Positions 18,892 to 27,418 of a stretch of DNA of 64,000 nucleotides are shown here, one piece after another. Each line of letters starts with the position of its first letter. Positions within the stretch are counted from its first letter, which is position 1. The DNA is taken from NCBI GenBank assembly GCA_964590435.1, contig CAZPWT010000001.1, positions 13,096 through 77,095 on the forward strand, read 5' to 3'. The DNA is from WSZJ01 sp964590435. Its GTDB lineage: Bacteria > Planctomycetota > MHYJ01 > WSZJ01. The notes below the pieces were generated by a model. The model was not told the DNA's origin, did no database searches, and saw only the letters and a list, made by a program, of their open reading frames with translations. The translations under genes and the position numbers were made by a program.

Positions 18892-18941
18892 GGAGGGGGA
18901 CCGTATTCCGTGTTATTCGGGGAGCGATCGGCCGGCGGATG

Positions 18942-21068
18942 TCACTTCAGCAGCTTGAGCAGGGCTTCGGCGGAATCGACGGCGGGCTTGCAGGTTTCGC
19001 CTTCGCAGACGAAGGCGAGCGCCTTTGCGCCGGGGGAGCGGCCGACGAGGAACGGGAGTTCCTTCTCCTCGGCGGGGTCGCCGGTCGTGAAGGCGAGGAC
19101 CTTGTTGGGACACCAGGCGCGGCGGGCGGCGGCGCAGAGCGACTCGAACGCGGGGTCGCCCGGCTTCCCGCTGACCACGACCTCTTTCCCGGGGCGAAGC
19201 AGGAAGGCGACGGCCTTGAGCATCTCGGGCTGGGCGAGCGCGGCGCCCTCGAGGCGGTCGCGGAAAATCCCCATCGCCCTCGCGGCCTTCTGGCGCAGGG
19301 CGTCGTCTTCCGTGAAGTCGGCGAGGCGGAGGAGGGTCATGCAGGCGACGGAGATTGCCGAGGGAACGGCGCCGTCGTAGGCATCCTTCCGGCGGGCGAT
19401 GAGCTTCTCCTGGTCCGTGGCCGTGGAGAAGAAGGCGCCGTCCCGGGTGTCCTCGAAGAGCCGCACCATGTCGGCGGCGAAGCGGCGGGCCGCGAGGAAC
19501 CACTCGAGCTTCCCGGTGGCCTCGTAGAGGTCGAGAAGGGCCGCCGACAGCATGGCGTAGTCGTCCAGGAAGCCCGTGACCGCCATCGCGCCCTGCCTGT
19601 AGCCGCGCAGGAGCCTCCCGTCCTTGACGCAGTGCGTCAACAGGAAGCGCGCCGCCTTTTCCGCCGCGTCCAGGTACCGCGGTTCCCCCAGCGCCTCCGA
19701 GGCGTACGCCAGCGCCGAGATCATCATCCCGTTCCAGGCGACCAGGATCTTGTCGTCGAGGTGAGGCGGGATCCGCTTCTTGCGGGCCTCATACAGCTTC
19801 GCCCGGGCCGCCGCGAGCGACTTCTCCTTCGCTTCGTCGAAGGCGTCGACGTGAAGCGCCGAGGTCCCGTGCTCGAAGTTCCCTTCCTTCGTGACGCCGT
19901 AGTACGCGCAGAACGCGGCGCCTTCTTCCTTTCCCAGCACCGCCGCAACCTCTTCCGGGGTCCAGACGAAGAACTTTCCCTCTTCGCCCTCGCTGTCGGC
20001 GTCGGTGGCCGACCAGAAGGCGCCCTCGGGGGCGGTCATTTCGCGGAGGGCGTAGTCGAGGACTTCCCGCGAGATCCGGCCGTAGTACGGGTTACCGGTG
20101 ACGACCGAGGCCTCGGCGTAGACGCGGGCGAGCTGGGCGTTGTCGTAGAGCATTTTCTCGAAGTGCGGGATGAGCCAGCGCTCGTCGGTGGAGTAGCGCG
20201 CGAACCCGCCGCCGATCTGGTCGTACATCCCGCCGCGCGCCATGGCGTCGAGGGTCCTGGTGACGGCCTGCATTGCGGCCTTGTCGTCCTTCGCCTCGCG
20301 CAGGAGGAACCCGAGCGCCATCGCCGGCGGGAATTTCGGGGAGCTCCCGAACCCGCCGAACTGCGGGTCGAACCGGTCGAGCATCTGCTTCACCGCCGCG
20401 GGCAGCAGTTTCTCGTCGAGGTCCGTCGGCCCGTCCGGTTTCCCCGAGTTGGCGAGGTACTCCACGAGCTGGTCGCCCTGCTTTTCGATCTCGCCGCGCT
20501 TCTCACCCCAGACTTTCGCGATCCGCTCCAGCAGCGTCGGGAACCCCGGCCGCCCGTACCGGTCCTCCGGCGGGAAATACGTCCCCGCGAAAAATGGCTT
20601 CCCCTCCGGCGTCAGGAACACGCTCATCGGCCACCCACCGCCGCCGTTGTTCATCGCCTGCACCGCTTCCATGTAGATCTCGTCCACGTCCGGGCGCTCC
20701 TCGCGGTCGACCTTGATCGACACGAAGTGGTCGTTGAGGATCTTCGCGGTGTCCTCGTTCTCGAAGCTCTCCCGTTCCATCACGTGGCACCAGTGGCACG
20801 TGCTGTACCCGACGCTCAGGAAGACCGGCTTGCCTTCCTTTTTTGCCTTCGCGAACGCCTCGTCTCCCCACGGATACCAGTCGACCGGGTTGTGCGCGTG
20901 CTGCAGCAGGTAGGGGCTCTTTTCCTTCGCCAGGCGGTTCGTGTGGCGCACGGGCTTCTCCTCGGGGCGGGCTGCGTCGGCGACGGCGGGGTCCTTCTTC
21001 GGCGCGGGCTCGCAGGCGGCCAGAAGCGCCGCCAGGACGGCCGGCCCGATCCCGCGTAATGACTTCAT
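18942..21068 (-). CDS. DUF255 thioredoxin-fold lipoprotein (YyaL/SPATA20 family)
   Basis: 708 residues from ATG 21066-21068, which gives the lipoprotein signal MKSLRGIGPAVLAALLAAC. The mature protein is a full-length member of the family of bacterial YyaL and animal SPATA20: a thioredoxin-like N-domain (SPYLLQHAHNPVDWYPWGDEAF, then GYSTCHWCHVMERESFED-like with CHWC in the redox position) followed by a long alpha/alpha toroid like N-acyl-glucosamine epimerases (GGMYDQIGGGFARYSTDERWLIPHFEKMLYDNAQL). Family function is still unclear; a redox or sugar-handling role is guessed. A lipoprotein version is less common than a cytosolic one. GGAGG lies 11 bases upstream of the ATG. Confidence 0.9.
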   Translation of the reverse strand: MKSLRGIGPAVLAALLAACEPAPKKDPAVADAARPEEKPVRHTNRLAKEKSPYLLQHAHNPVDWYPWGDEAFAKAKKEGKPVFLSVGYSTCHWCHVMERESFENEDTAKILNDHFVSIKVDREERPDVDEIYMEAVQAMNNGGGGWPMSVFLTPEGKPFFAGTYFPPEDRYGRPGFPTLLERIAKVWGEKRGEIEKQGDQLVEYLANSGKPDGPTDLDEKLLPAAVKQMLDRFDPQFGGFGSSPKFPPAMALGFLLREAKDDKAAMQAVTRTLDAMARGGMYDQIGGGFARYSTDERWLIPHFEKMLYDNAQLARVYAEASVVTGNPYYGRISREVLDYALREMTAPEGAFWSATDADSEGEEGKFFVWTPEEVAAVLGKEEGAAFCAYYGVTKEGNFEHGTSALHVDAFDEAKEKSLAAARAKLYEARKKRIPPHLDDKILVAWNGMMISALAYASEALGEPRYLDAAEKAARFLLTHCVKDGRLLRGYRQGAMAVTGFLDDYAMLSAALLDLYEATGKLEWFLAARRFAADMVRLFEDTRDGAFFSTATDQEKLIARRKDAYDGAVPSAISVACMTLLRLADFTEDDALRQKAARAMGIFRDRLEGAALAQPEMLKAVAFLLRPGKEVVVSGKPGDPAFESLCAAARRAWCPNKVLAFTTGDPAEEKELPFLVGRSPGAKALAFVCEGETCKPAVDSAEALLKLLK

Positions 21069-21122
21069 GCGAAAACCGTCCTCCATGCGGAGATGGCTGT
21101 CAACGTAAACCTCGGGCTTTCG

Positions 21123-21128
21123 TATATC
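21123..21128 (+). promoter_or_regulatory. -10-like box just before the first CAP gene
   Basis: TATATC ends 11 bases before the ATG at 21140, with no convincing Shine-Dalgarno between. Consistent with a leaderless or nearly leaderless transcript. No good -35. Confidence 0.35.
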
Positions 21129-21139
21129 CTCAGGCACCC

Positions 21140-22417
21140 ATGAAGAAACTGCTCCTCCTCGCCCTGTTCGCCCTGCCCGCATTCGCGGACGACGCTTCTG
21201 AACTTTCCGACCGGCTGAAGAAACTCCAGACGGAGGAAGCGACGCGGCGGCTGCCGCTCGCGGAGCACTGCGAGAAGTGCAAGATGTGGAAGGACGCGAA
21301 CGCGGAGTACGCGAGGCTGCTGGAACTGGCTCCGGACAACGCGACGGTGGTGGAGAAGGCGAAGAAGGCGGAGGAGATGGCGGGGATCTCGCAGGCGCGG
21401 CCGGCGAAGTCGGAGGTGGACGCGTACGCGGCGGGGAAGGCGGCGCTGGGGAAGGACATGTCGAAGAAGTACTGGGAGCTCGCGATGTGGGCCGCGGGGA
21501 AGGCGTTGCGGGAGGACGCGGAGCGGATCGCGGGGATGGCGGAGCGGCTGGACGAGGGGCTGGGGATCGGGGAGTCGCCGCAATCGAAGAAGTTCTACGA
21601 CGCGCTGTACCCGGCGGGGGACGAGCGCAAGAAAGCGGTGGACGCGCTGAACGAGTACCGGAAGAAGTGCGGGCTGCCGCCCGTGGTGTTCAGCGCGACG
21701 ATCTCGGCGGGGGCGCAGCGGCACGCAGAGTACCTCGTGAAGAACGAGGGGCACCCGTCGACGGAGGGGCTCGGCGTGCACAACGAGGACAAGTCGCTTC
21801 CCGGGTACACGCCGGAGGGGGAGCACGCGGGAGGGGCGAGCGACATCGGGCAGGTGCCGCCGGTGCCGAGCATGATCAACATGCTGGGGACGTTCTATCA
21901 CCGGATCCCGCTTCTCCACCCGGACCTCAAGAAGGTGGGGATCGGGTGGGCGACGAAGGAAGGGGTGACGGACCTCGGGTGGTGCGTCATCGACTGCATG
22001 AGCGCGGTCGGGCCGCGGAACGACAAGCTGCCGCGGCTTGTCGCGTACCCCGCGCCGGGAGCAACGGGCGTCCAGCGTGCGTTCGACGACGAGCTGCCGG
22101 ACCCGATCCCGCCGGGGGAGGACCACGTGAACGGGGAAGCGATCACGCTCTCGTGGTTCGGGGCGGGGAAGACCGTGGGCGGGGAGATGGAGGTCAAGGT
22201 GAATGGGAAGGCGGTCGAGGGGTACTTTTCGACGCGCGAGGCCCCGGCCCGGAAGGACCACGGCAACGGCAACACGCTGTGCTTCATCCCGAAGGAAGTC
22301 CTGCCGCCCGACGCGAAGGTCGAGGTGAAGGCGAAGACGACCGTCGAGGGGAAAGCGATCGAGAAGAGCTGGAGTTTCACGACCGGCGCGCACGAACACG
22401 ACGCCTGGAAAAAATAA
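21140..22417 (+). CDS. Secreted CAP-domain (SCP/PR-1) protein, first paralogue
   Basis: 425 residues. Signal peptide at 1-16 (MKKLLLLALFALPAFA). Residues about 20-160 are a charged helical region with a TPR-like unit (WKDANAEYARLLELAPDNA). Residues about 165-285 form a CAP domain: AVDALNEYRKKCGLPPV, AGAQRHAEYLVKN, then YHRIPLLHPDLKKVGIGWA. A C-terminal beta domain (about 310-420) ends KSWSFTTG, Ig-like in style. CAP proteins are extracellular and bind lipids or peptides; the function here is unknown. The next gene, 10 bases downstream, encodes a paralogue with the same three-part layout, so they arose by tandem duplication and are probably one operon. Confidence 0.85.
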   Translation: MKKLLLLALFALPAFADDASELSDRLKKLQTEEATRRLPLAEHCEKCKMWKDANAEYARLLELAPDNATVVEKAKKAEEMAGISQARPAKSEVDAYAAGKAALGKDMSKKYWELAMWAAGKALREDAERIAGMAERLDEGLGIGESPQSKKFYDALYPAGDERKKAVDALNEYRKKCGLPPVVFSATISAGAQRHAEYLVKNEGHPSTEGLGVHNEDKSLPGYTPEGEHAGGASDIGQVPPVPSMINMLGTFYHRIPLLHPDLKKVGIGWATKEGVTDLGWCVIDCMSAVGPRNDKLPRLVAYPAPGATGVQRAFDDELPDPIPPGEDHVNGEAITLSWFGAGKTVGGEMEVKVNGKAVEGYFSTREAPARKDHGNGNTLCFIPKEVLPPDAKVEVKAKTTVEGKAIEKSWSFTTGAHEHDAWKK

Positions 22418-22427
22418 GGAGCCCGCG

Positions 22428-23711
22428 ATGAGATTCCTGCTCGCTGCCGCGATGGCCGCTTCCTGCGCCGCCCTGCTGTTTGCCGAGGACGCTGCCGCGG
22501 AGCACGAGAAGCGCGTGAAGAAGCTGGAGCAGGAGGAGGGGATGGCGCACGTCTCGCTGGGGACGCACTGCGAGAACGCGAAGATGTGGAAAGAGGCGGT
22601 GGAGGAGTGGTCGCGGGTGATGGAGATTTTCCCGGACAACAAGGACGGGGCGGAGCACCTGAAGAAGGCGGAGGAGCGAGCCGACGTCGTGGTGAGCCGG
22701 CCGTCGGAGAAGGACGCGGCGACGTACGCGACGGGGCTGGCGTCGATGAAGAAGTCGATGGCGAAGAAATGGCGCGACCTGGCGGCGTGGGCGAAATCGA
22801 AGGGGCTGGAGAGCGAGGCGGAGGACGCGATTTCGCGGGCGGAGGAGTTCGAGTCGGTGAAAAAGACGACGGCCACCGGGAAGCAAGGCGCGGTGGACTG
22901 GCTGAACGGCGAGCGGCGCAAGTGCAAGCTGCCGCCGGTGGAGCTGGGGGACGAGCTGACCGACGGGGCGCAGAAGCACGCGGACTACCTCGTGAAGAAC
23001 GACGCGCACCCGTCCACCAAGGGGCTCGGCGCGCACCAGGAGGACCAGAGCCTCCCGGGCTACACGCCTGAGGGGGCGCGGGCCGGGATGCAGAGCGACA
23101 TCGGCCGCGCGGCGCCGCCGCAGGCGATGAAAGGAATGCTCGGCACGTTTTATCACCGGATGCCGCTCCTGCACCCGGACCTGCGCAAGATCGGGATCGG
23201 CTACGCGACCGTCAGCGGCGGCGCGAACGACGGCGGTGCCGAGGGCGGAGGGCGCGGGCGCGGCGGCCGCGGCTGGGGCGGCGGCGGCTGGGGACGAGCC
23301 TGGTGCGTGATCGATTATTCGGGGAAGGGCGAGAAGGACGAAAAGGCGCCGCGGGTCGTGGTGTATCCGCCCGACAAGGCGACGAACGTCCAGCTCCACT
23401 TCGCGGGCGAAGAGCCCGACCCGATCCCGCAGGGAGAGGACCAGGAAGCGGGGATGCCGGTGACGCTGGGATTCGTGGACGGCGAGCAGGTGACCGAGGC
23501 CGACGTGGAATTGCGCGAGGCCGGCGTGAAGGTCGAGGGATACCTGTCGAGTCCCGAGAAGCCGGCGCGGTCGGACTTTCCGAACGAGGGGATCTGCTTC
23601 ATCGCGAAGAATCCGCTGAGCCCTTCGACGAAGTACCACGTGAAGGTGACGGCCAAGGTGAACGGCGAGGCGTACGTGAAGGAGTGGGACTTCACGACCG
23701 GAAAGCAGTAG
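22428..23711 (+). CDS. Secreted CAP-domain protein, second paralogue with Gly/Trp-rich insert
   Basis: 427 residues. Signal peptide MRFLLAAAMAASCAALLFA. It has the same order as the upstream gene: helical repeat region, CAP domain (AVDWLNGERRKCKLPPV, DGAQKHADYLVKN, YHRMPLLHPDLRKIGIGYA) and C-terminal beta domain ending EWDFTTG. Between the last CAP strands (about residues 264-287) lies a Gly/Arg/Trp-rich insert (GGRGWGGGGWG) that the paralogue lacks. Preceded by AAGGAG about 6 bases from the ATG. Probably secreted or surface-located with its neighbour; ligand unknown. Confidence 0.85.
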   Translation: MRFLLAAAMAASCAALLFAEDAAAEHEKRVKKLEQEEGMAHVSLGTHCENAKMWKEAVEEWSRVMEIFPDNKDGAEHLKKAEERADVVVSRPSEKDAATYATGLASMKKSMAKKWRDLAAWAKSKGLESEAEDAISRAEEFESVKKTTATGKQGAVDWLNGERRKCKLPPVELGDELTDGAQKHADYLVKNDAHPSTKGLGAHQEDQSLPGYTPEGARAGMQSDIGRAAPPQAMKGMLGTFYHRMPLLHPDLRKIGIGYATVSGGANDGGAEGGGRGRGGRGWGGGGWGRAWCVIDYSGKGEKDEKAPRVVVYPPDKATNVQLHFAGEEPDPIPQGEDQEAGMPVTLGFVDGEQVTEADVELREAGVKVEGYLSSPEKPARSDFPNEGICFIAKNPLSPSTKYHVKVTAKVNGEAYVKEWDFTTGKQ

Positions 23712-23714
23712 TAG

Positions 23715-25484
23715 CTACGCCAGCCTGTCGGCGGTGAGTGCCGTGGCGATCATCGCGTGCTTCTTCTGGAGCGCGTCCGGTTCGTCGAATCCCATGGTGT
23801 GCGCCGAGTAGCGGAGAAGCGCGATCCAGTACGGCTCGATCGCGGTCACCCCGGCGCACAGTTCGCGGGCCCAGCGGCGGATGCGCGCGACGCCGGCGTG
23901 GATCTTCGGCAGCGCCGGGACGGCCGCGAGGTGCGGCGGAAGGGGCGGCAGCGGCGCCTCCAGCGAGGGCTGCGAGAGGAGGATCGATTCCCACTCGCGC
24001 ATCTTCGGAAGCGCCGCCTCGTCCGCGACCGGCAGCAGGATGAACTTCAAGTCGTTCTCCAGCTTCGCGCAGTCCTTCAGCGCGTGCGCCGCGCCGGTGT
24101 GGAAATAGTCGATCAGCCACGTGTTTCCGGCGTCGTCGAGCAGCACGTTCGCGAAATTCAGGTCGCCGTGGACCCACGCCACCGGCGCGTCCTGCGGGTC
24201 GCGCTTCAGCAGGTCCGGGATCCTGTCGTAGAACCGGCGGGGGTCCGGCAGCCCCATCGCCGCGCGGCCGAGCGCCTCGGCGCGGTCGAGGGTGTGCTTC
24301 GCGTATTCGGGCTTGAACTGGTAGTGCTGAAACAACTGGAGGCGGTCGCGCACCGGGGACTGGGAGAGGCGGACGAGGATGTCGTCCCAGAGCTGGTCGA
24401 AGAGCGCTTCGACCTCGGCGGGAGTCGAGGCCTTGCGGACGCGGGACTGGAGCGTCTCGACGGGGGAGTGGTGCATCGAGGCGTAGAAGTACTTGATGGC
24501 GCCGCGGGTCGCGAGGTCCGCGAAGTCGGACATGGCGGGGGCGGAGGAGCCGAGGATGTTCTCGACGCGCTCGACGGCCGCGCGCTCCTTCGCTATCTTC
24601 TCCAGCGTGTCCATTTTCACGACGAACGGGACTTCGCGCCGGCCTTCCTGGTCGACGCTCTCGGTGCGGAAGACGCGCGCGCCGCTGAAGCCGCCGGAGA
24701 GGCTCTTGAGTTTCACCGAGCGGCAATTGCGGAAGAGGTGGCGGACGAGGCTGGCGTCCTCGGCCTCGACGGTATCGCCCTCGAGGCGGACGCCGTAGCC
24801 GGCGACGGGGGCGCGGGCGGGCTCGGCGCCGACGGCGAGTTTGCCGAGGAACGCGGAGATGCCGTCGACGACCTCGACGGCGAGGTTCTGGGCGAGGAAG
24901 TCGAGCGCCTGGAAATGGCGGACGCGCGAACGGCTGGCGCAGAGGGCGGAGCACAGGACGATGCGCTCGAAGCCGAGGCGCGTCAGGAGGTCGTACGCGA
25001 GGTACTGCACCTTCACGTCGGTCCACACGCCGATGATCCCGGCGACGGCCTCGCGGGCCGGCGTGGTGCCGAGGAGCGAGCGGATCCGCGCGCTGAGGTC
25101 GGTCCCCTCGAAGTCGTTGAGGACCGTCGAGTCGACCGTAAGCGTCTTCACCTTTCCGCCCGCGAGCTCATCCAGCGGCTCGACGTACGCCGCTCCCGGC
25201 GTCCCCTTGAGGCAGTGCGCCCCGAAATGCGCCAGATGGTGCGCCTGCGCCGGATCCGCAGCGTCGTGCCAGTCGCGGATGTGCACCACGGCGTGGTCGG
25301 CCCCGGCGCCTTCGTAGAACGCTTTCAGGAAACGCCCCAGCGGCCCGGTGCGCGGTTCCTCGCCGAGAAGCCGGTGCGACTCCGCCGCGCCGATGTGGAG
25401 CTGGTTCGGGATCGGCCGGCCTTTCGCGACGGGGCCGACGAAGTCGTTCTGGAGGCACTGCGTGAAGAGGATGAAGCGGGGCAT
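23715..25484 (-). CDS. Isochorismatase-like domain fused to a kinase-like (phosphotransferase) domain
   Basis: 589 residues, cytosolic, no signal. Residues 1-220 have the isochorismatase/cysteine hydrolase fold (FILFTQCLQNDF with D14, HFGAHCLKGTPGA, GIIGVWTDVKV), but the catalytic Cys position is K158 and the usual Lys is not found, so hydrolase activity is doubtful. Residues about 245-560 resemble the aminoglycoside/choline kinase fold: FVVKMD for the ATP lysine, WVHGDLNFANVLLDD for the catalytic loop and WLIDYFHTG for the metal-binding Asp. The second part may be one of the TCAD-type domains described for bacterial conflict and signalling 'ternary' systems; I am not certain. Monocistronic, convergent with the CAP pair. 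Substrate unknown. Confidence 0.75.
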   Translation of the reverse strand: MPRFILFTQCLQNDFVGPVAKGRPIPNQLHIGAAESHRLLGEEPRTGPLGRFLKAFYEGAGADHAVVHIRDWHDAADPAQAHHLAHFGAHCLKGTPGAAYVEPLDELAGGKVKTLTVDSTVLNDFEGTDLSARIRSLLGTTPAREAVAGIIGVWTDVKVQYLAYDLLTRLGFERIVLCSALCASRSRVRHFQALDFLAQNLAVEVVDGISAFLGKLAVGAEPARAPVAGYGVRLEGDTVEAEDASLVRHLFRNCRSVKLKSLSGGFSGARVFRTESVDQEGRREVPFVVKMDTLEKIAKERAAVERVENILGSSAPAMSDFADLATRGAIKYFYASMHHSPVETLQSRVRKASTPAEVEALFDQLWDDILVRLSQSPVRDRLQLFQHYQFKPEYAKHTLDRAEALGRAAMGLPDPRRFYDRIPDLLKRDPQDAPVAWVHGDLNFANVLLDDAGNTWLIDYFHTGAAHALKDCAKLENDLKFILLPVADEAALPKMREWESILLSQPSLEAPLPPLPPHLAAVPALPKIHAGVARIRRWARELCAGVTAIEPYWIALLRYSAHTMGFDEPDALQKKHAMIATALTADRLA

Positions 25485-25540
25485 GGGGGGATGCTACTGC
25501 AGGTTGGAAACGAGCCGAGCGAAAAGACCGGCGGGAGGAG

Positions 25541-25590
25541 AAGGACGAAAGGAAAAACGAAAAAGGAAAAAGGAAAAACGAAAAGGGGAG
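25541..25590. repeat. Purine-only degenerate tandem array
   Basis: A string of short words GGAAAAAC/GAAAAAGG without any pyrimidine except C in CG steps, lying between the divergent genes at 25484 and 25609. It shares the 20-base stretch GAAAAAGGAAAAACGAAAAG with the left arm of the inverted repeat at 49728-49844, 24 kb away. No inverted partner is present here. Composition contrasts sharply with the GC-rich surroundings. Confidence 0.75.
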
Positions 25591-25608
25591 GAGCGATATT
25601 CTGGGGGG

Positions 25609-26709
25609 ATGCCCTCGAAACGGATGCCTTGGGGATCGGCGAAGAATGAATTCACGGTTCGGCTCGAGGAACGGCGGCGAGCAGGGGCACAGTTGGTGGA
25701 CCTGACGCTTTCGAACCCGACGAAGGCCGGGATCGCGTACCCGGGGAATGAGATCCTGGACGCGCTTCGCGACGAGAGGGCGCTGATTTACGAGCCGGAC
25801 CCGCGGGGGACGGCGGAGGCCCGTGCGGCGGTGGCGGCGGCGTACGGCGTTGCGGCCGAGTCGGTGCTGGTCACGGCGAGCACGAGCGAGGCGTACGCAC
25901 TCCTGTTCAAGATGCTCTGCGACCCGGGCGACGCGGTCCTCGTGCCGCAGCCGTCCTACCCGCTGTTCGACCACCTGGCGGCTCTCGAGGGAGTGCGGGT
26001 CCAGCCCTACGCGCTCGACCTGGACCGCGGCTGGGCCGCGCGCCTCCCGCGATCGGCCCGGAAAGGTAAAGCTGTCGTTGCCGTCAGCCCCAACAATCCG
26101 ACCGGCTCCTTTTTCTCACCGGCCGACGTGGACGGCGTCGCCCGCCTCGGCCTGCCACTCATCGTCGACGAGGTCTTCGCGGGATATCCGTTCCGCCCCG
26201 CGCCCCCCGCCCCCCGTTTGCGCAGGGACCTCGACGTCTTCTCCCTCGGCGGCCTTTCCAAGTCCGCAGGCCTCCCGCAGCTGAAACTCGGCTGGATCCT
26301 CGCCACCGGCCCCGGCGCTCCCGCCGCCCTCGAGCGCCTCGCCGCCGTCGCCGACGCCTACCTCTCCGTCTCCGCCCCCGTCATGCGCGCCGCTCCCAAA
26401 CTCCTCGCCCTCGCCCCGCGCATCCGCGCCGCCATCGCCGCCCGAACCGCCGCCAACCTCGCCGCCCTCCGCGCCGCTGTCGGGAAGCGCCTCCTCGAGC
26501 CCGAGGGCGGCTGGTACGCCGTCGTCGAGGCCCCCACGACCCGCACCGACGAGGAATGGGCCCTCGATCTCCTGCGCCACGACGGCGTCGTCCTCCACCC
26601 GGGATACTTCTTCAATTTCCCGCGGGAAGCGTTCCTCGTCGTCAGCCTGCTGCCGCCGGAAGCGGAATTCGCGGAGGCCGCGCGCCGGATCGCTTCACGC
26701 CTCGGGTGA
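25609..26709 (+). CDS. Class I/II pyridoxal-phosphate aminotransferase
   Basis: 366 residues from ATG 25609; upstream in-frame codons are in the purine array and are not protein-like. Fold type I aminotransferase: LSNPTKAGI near the start, ASTSEAYALLFKMLCDPGDAVLVPQPSYP, SPNNPTGS, IVDEVFAGYPF with the cofactor Asp, and FSLGGLSKSAGLPQLKLGW with the Schiff-base lysine in LSKSAG. The C-terminus ends at the usual Arg-containing small domain. The substrate cannot be set from sequence; the shape is close to alanine/aspartate-type enzymes. Overlaps the convergent methyltransferase gene by 15 bases. Upstream of ATG there is only a G6 run and a TATTCT hexamer. Confidence 0.88.
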   Translation: MPSKRMPWGSAKNEFTVRLEERRRAGAQLVDLTLSNPTKAGIAYPGNEILDALRDERALIYEPDPRGTAEARAAVAAAYGVAAESVLVTASTSEAYALLFKMLCDPGDAVLVPQPSYPLFDHLAALEGVRVQPYALDLDRGWAARLPRSARKGKAVVAVSPNNPTGSFFSPADVDGVARLGLPLIVDEVFAGYPFRPAPPAPRLRRDLDVFSLGGLSKSAGLPQLKLGWILATGPGAPAALERLAAVADAYLSVSAPVMRAAPKLLALAPRIRAAIAARTAANLAALRAAVGKRLLEPEGGWYAVVEAPTTRTDEEWALDLLRHDGVVLHPGYFFNFPREAFLVVSLLPPEAEFAEAARRIASRLG

Positions 26710-27333
26710 ATTCCGGAGCCGGAGATGCTCGCCCGCCCACGGGAACGTGATCGGGGCGCGCGATTCCAGTTTCCAGCCCAGCTTCGCGAGCGACGCCACG
26801 AGGTCGTCGATGCGCTTCCAGAAAAAACTCTCGTAGCTCCCCGGCCCCGGTCCCTCCTCGGAGCCGGCGACCGCTTCGACGATGAACATCCCCCCGGGCC
26901 GGACGGCGCGGCGGGTTTCGCGGGAGAGGCGCGGGAGGTCGAGGACGTGGTCGAGGGAGTTGGAGTAGGCGGCGTCGAAGGCGGCGGTGCGGAAGGGGAG
27001 GCGGTGGAAGTCGGCGGGGAGGACGTCGGGGTTGCGCGGGCCGGGGTTGAGGTCGATGCCGACGGCGAGCGCGCCGGCGTCGCGGAAAGCGCGGACCTCG
27101 GTGCCGATGCGGGCGGCGAGGCAGAGCGTGCGCCACCCGCGGACGGCCGGCAACCGGGCGGCGAGCGCGGCGCGGAAGGCGCGGTCGTATTCCTCCAGGC
27201 CTTTCGTCTTCGCGAGCTTGTCCCGCTGGTGGGCGACGTAGGTTGCGTAGTCCGGGTAGTCGCGCCGCGACAGAGCCCCCTCGGCGGACCACGGCAGGTC
27301 CTTGGGACGGTTTTTTCGCCGGAAGAAGCGCAT
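26695..27333 (-). CDS. Class I SAM-dependent methyltransferase
   Basis: 212 residues. The Rossmann methyltransferase core is visible: TLCLAARIGTEVRAFRDAG (motif I variant), GIDLNPG (acidic strand 2 end), LPADFHRLPFRTAAFDAAYSNSLDHV (motifs for strands 3-4) and VRPGGMFIVEAV (strand 5). This resembles the methyltransf_11 group. The N-terminus is very basic (RFFRRKNRPK). Substrate unknown. The 3' end overlaps the aminotransferase gene on the other strand by 15 bases, and the 5' end is divergent from the RNA methyltransferase gene with 85 bases between. Confidence 0.8.
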   Translation of the reverse strand: MRFFRRKNRPKDLPWSAEGALSRRDYPDYATYVAHQRDKLAKTKGLEEYDRAFRAALAARLPAVRGWRTLCLAARIGTEVRAFRDAGALAVGIDLNPGPRNPDVLPADFHRLPFRTAAFDAAYSNSLDHVLDLPRLSRETRRAVRPGGMFIVEAVAGSEEGPGPGSYESFFWKRIDDLVASLAKLGWKLESRAPITFPWAGEHLRLRNSPEA

Positions 27334-27403
27334 CGGTGGGGGAAGTCTGGCGCGGCGGGGCGGTTCGAGGGAAGGGAAAGCGAGGCGGCGCGGGGCGCCG
27401 TGG

Positions 27404-27409
27404 TATACC
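27404..27409 (+). promoter_or_regulatory. -10-like box for a leaderless RNA methyltransferase gene
   Basis: TATACC ends 9 bases before the ATG at 27419 in otherwise extremely GC-rich DNA; no Shine-Dalgarno lies between. Spacing places transcription start at or next to the A of ATG. Confidence 0.4.
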
Positions 27410-27418
27410 TGTCGCGCG

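Noticed and set aside
18892..18941. Possible small gene or promoter in the 50-base gap
   Set aside because: Too short, contains stops in the relevant frame, and no boxes were seen.
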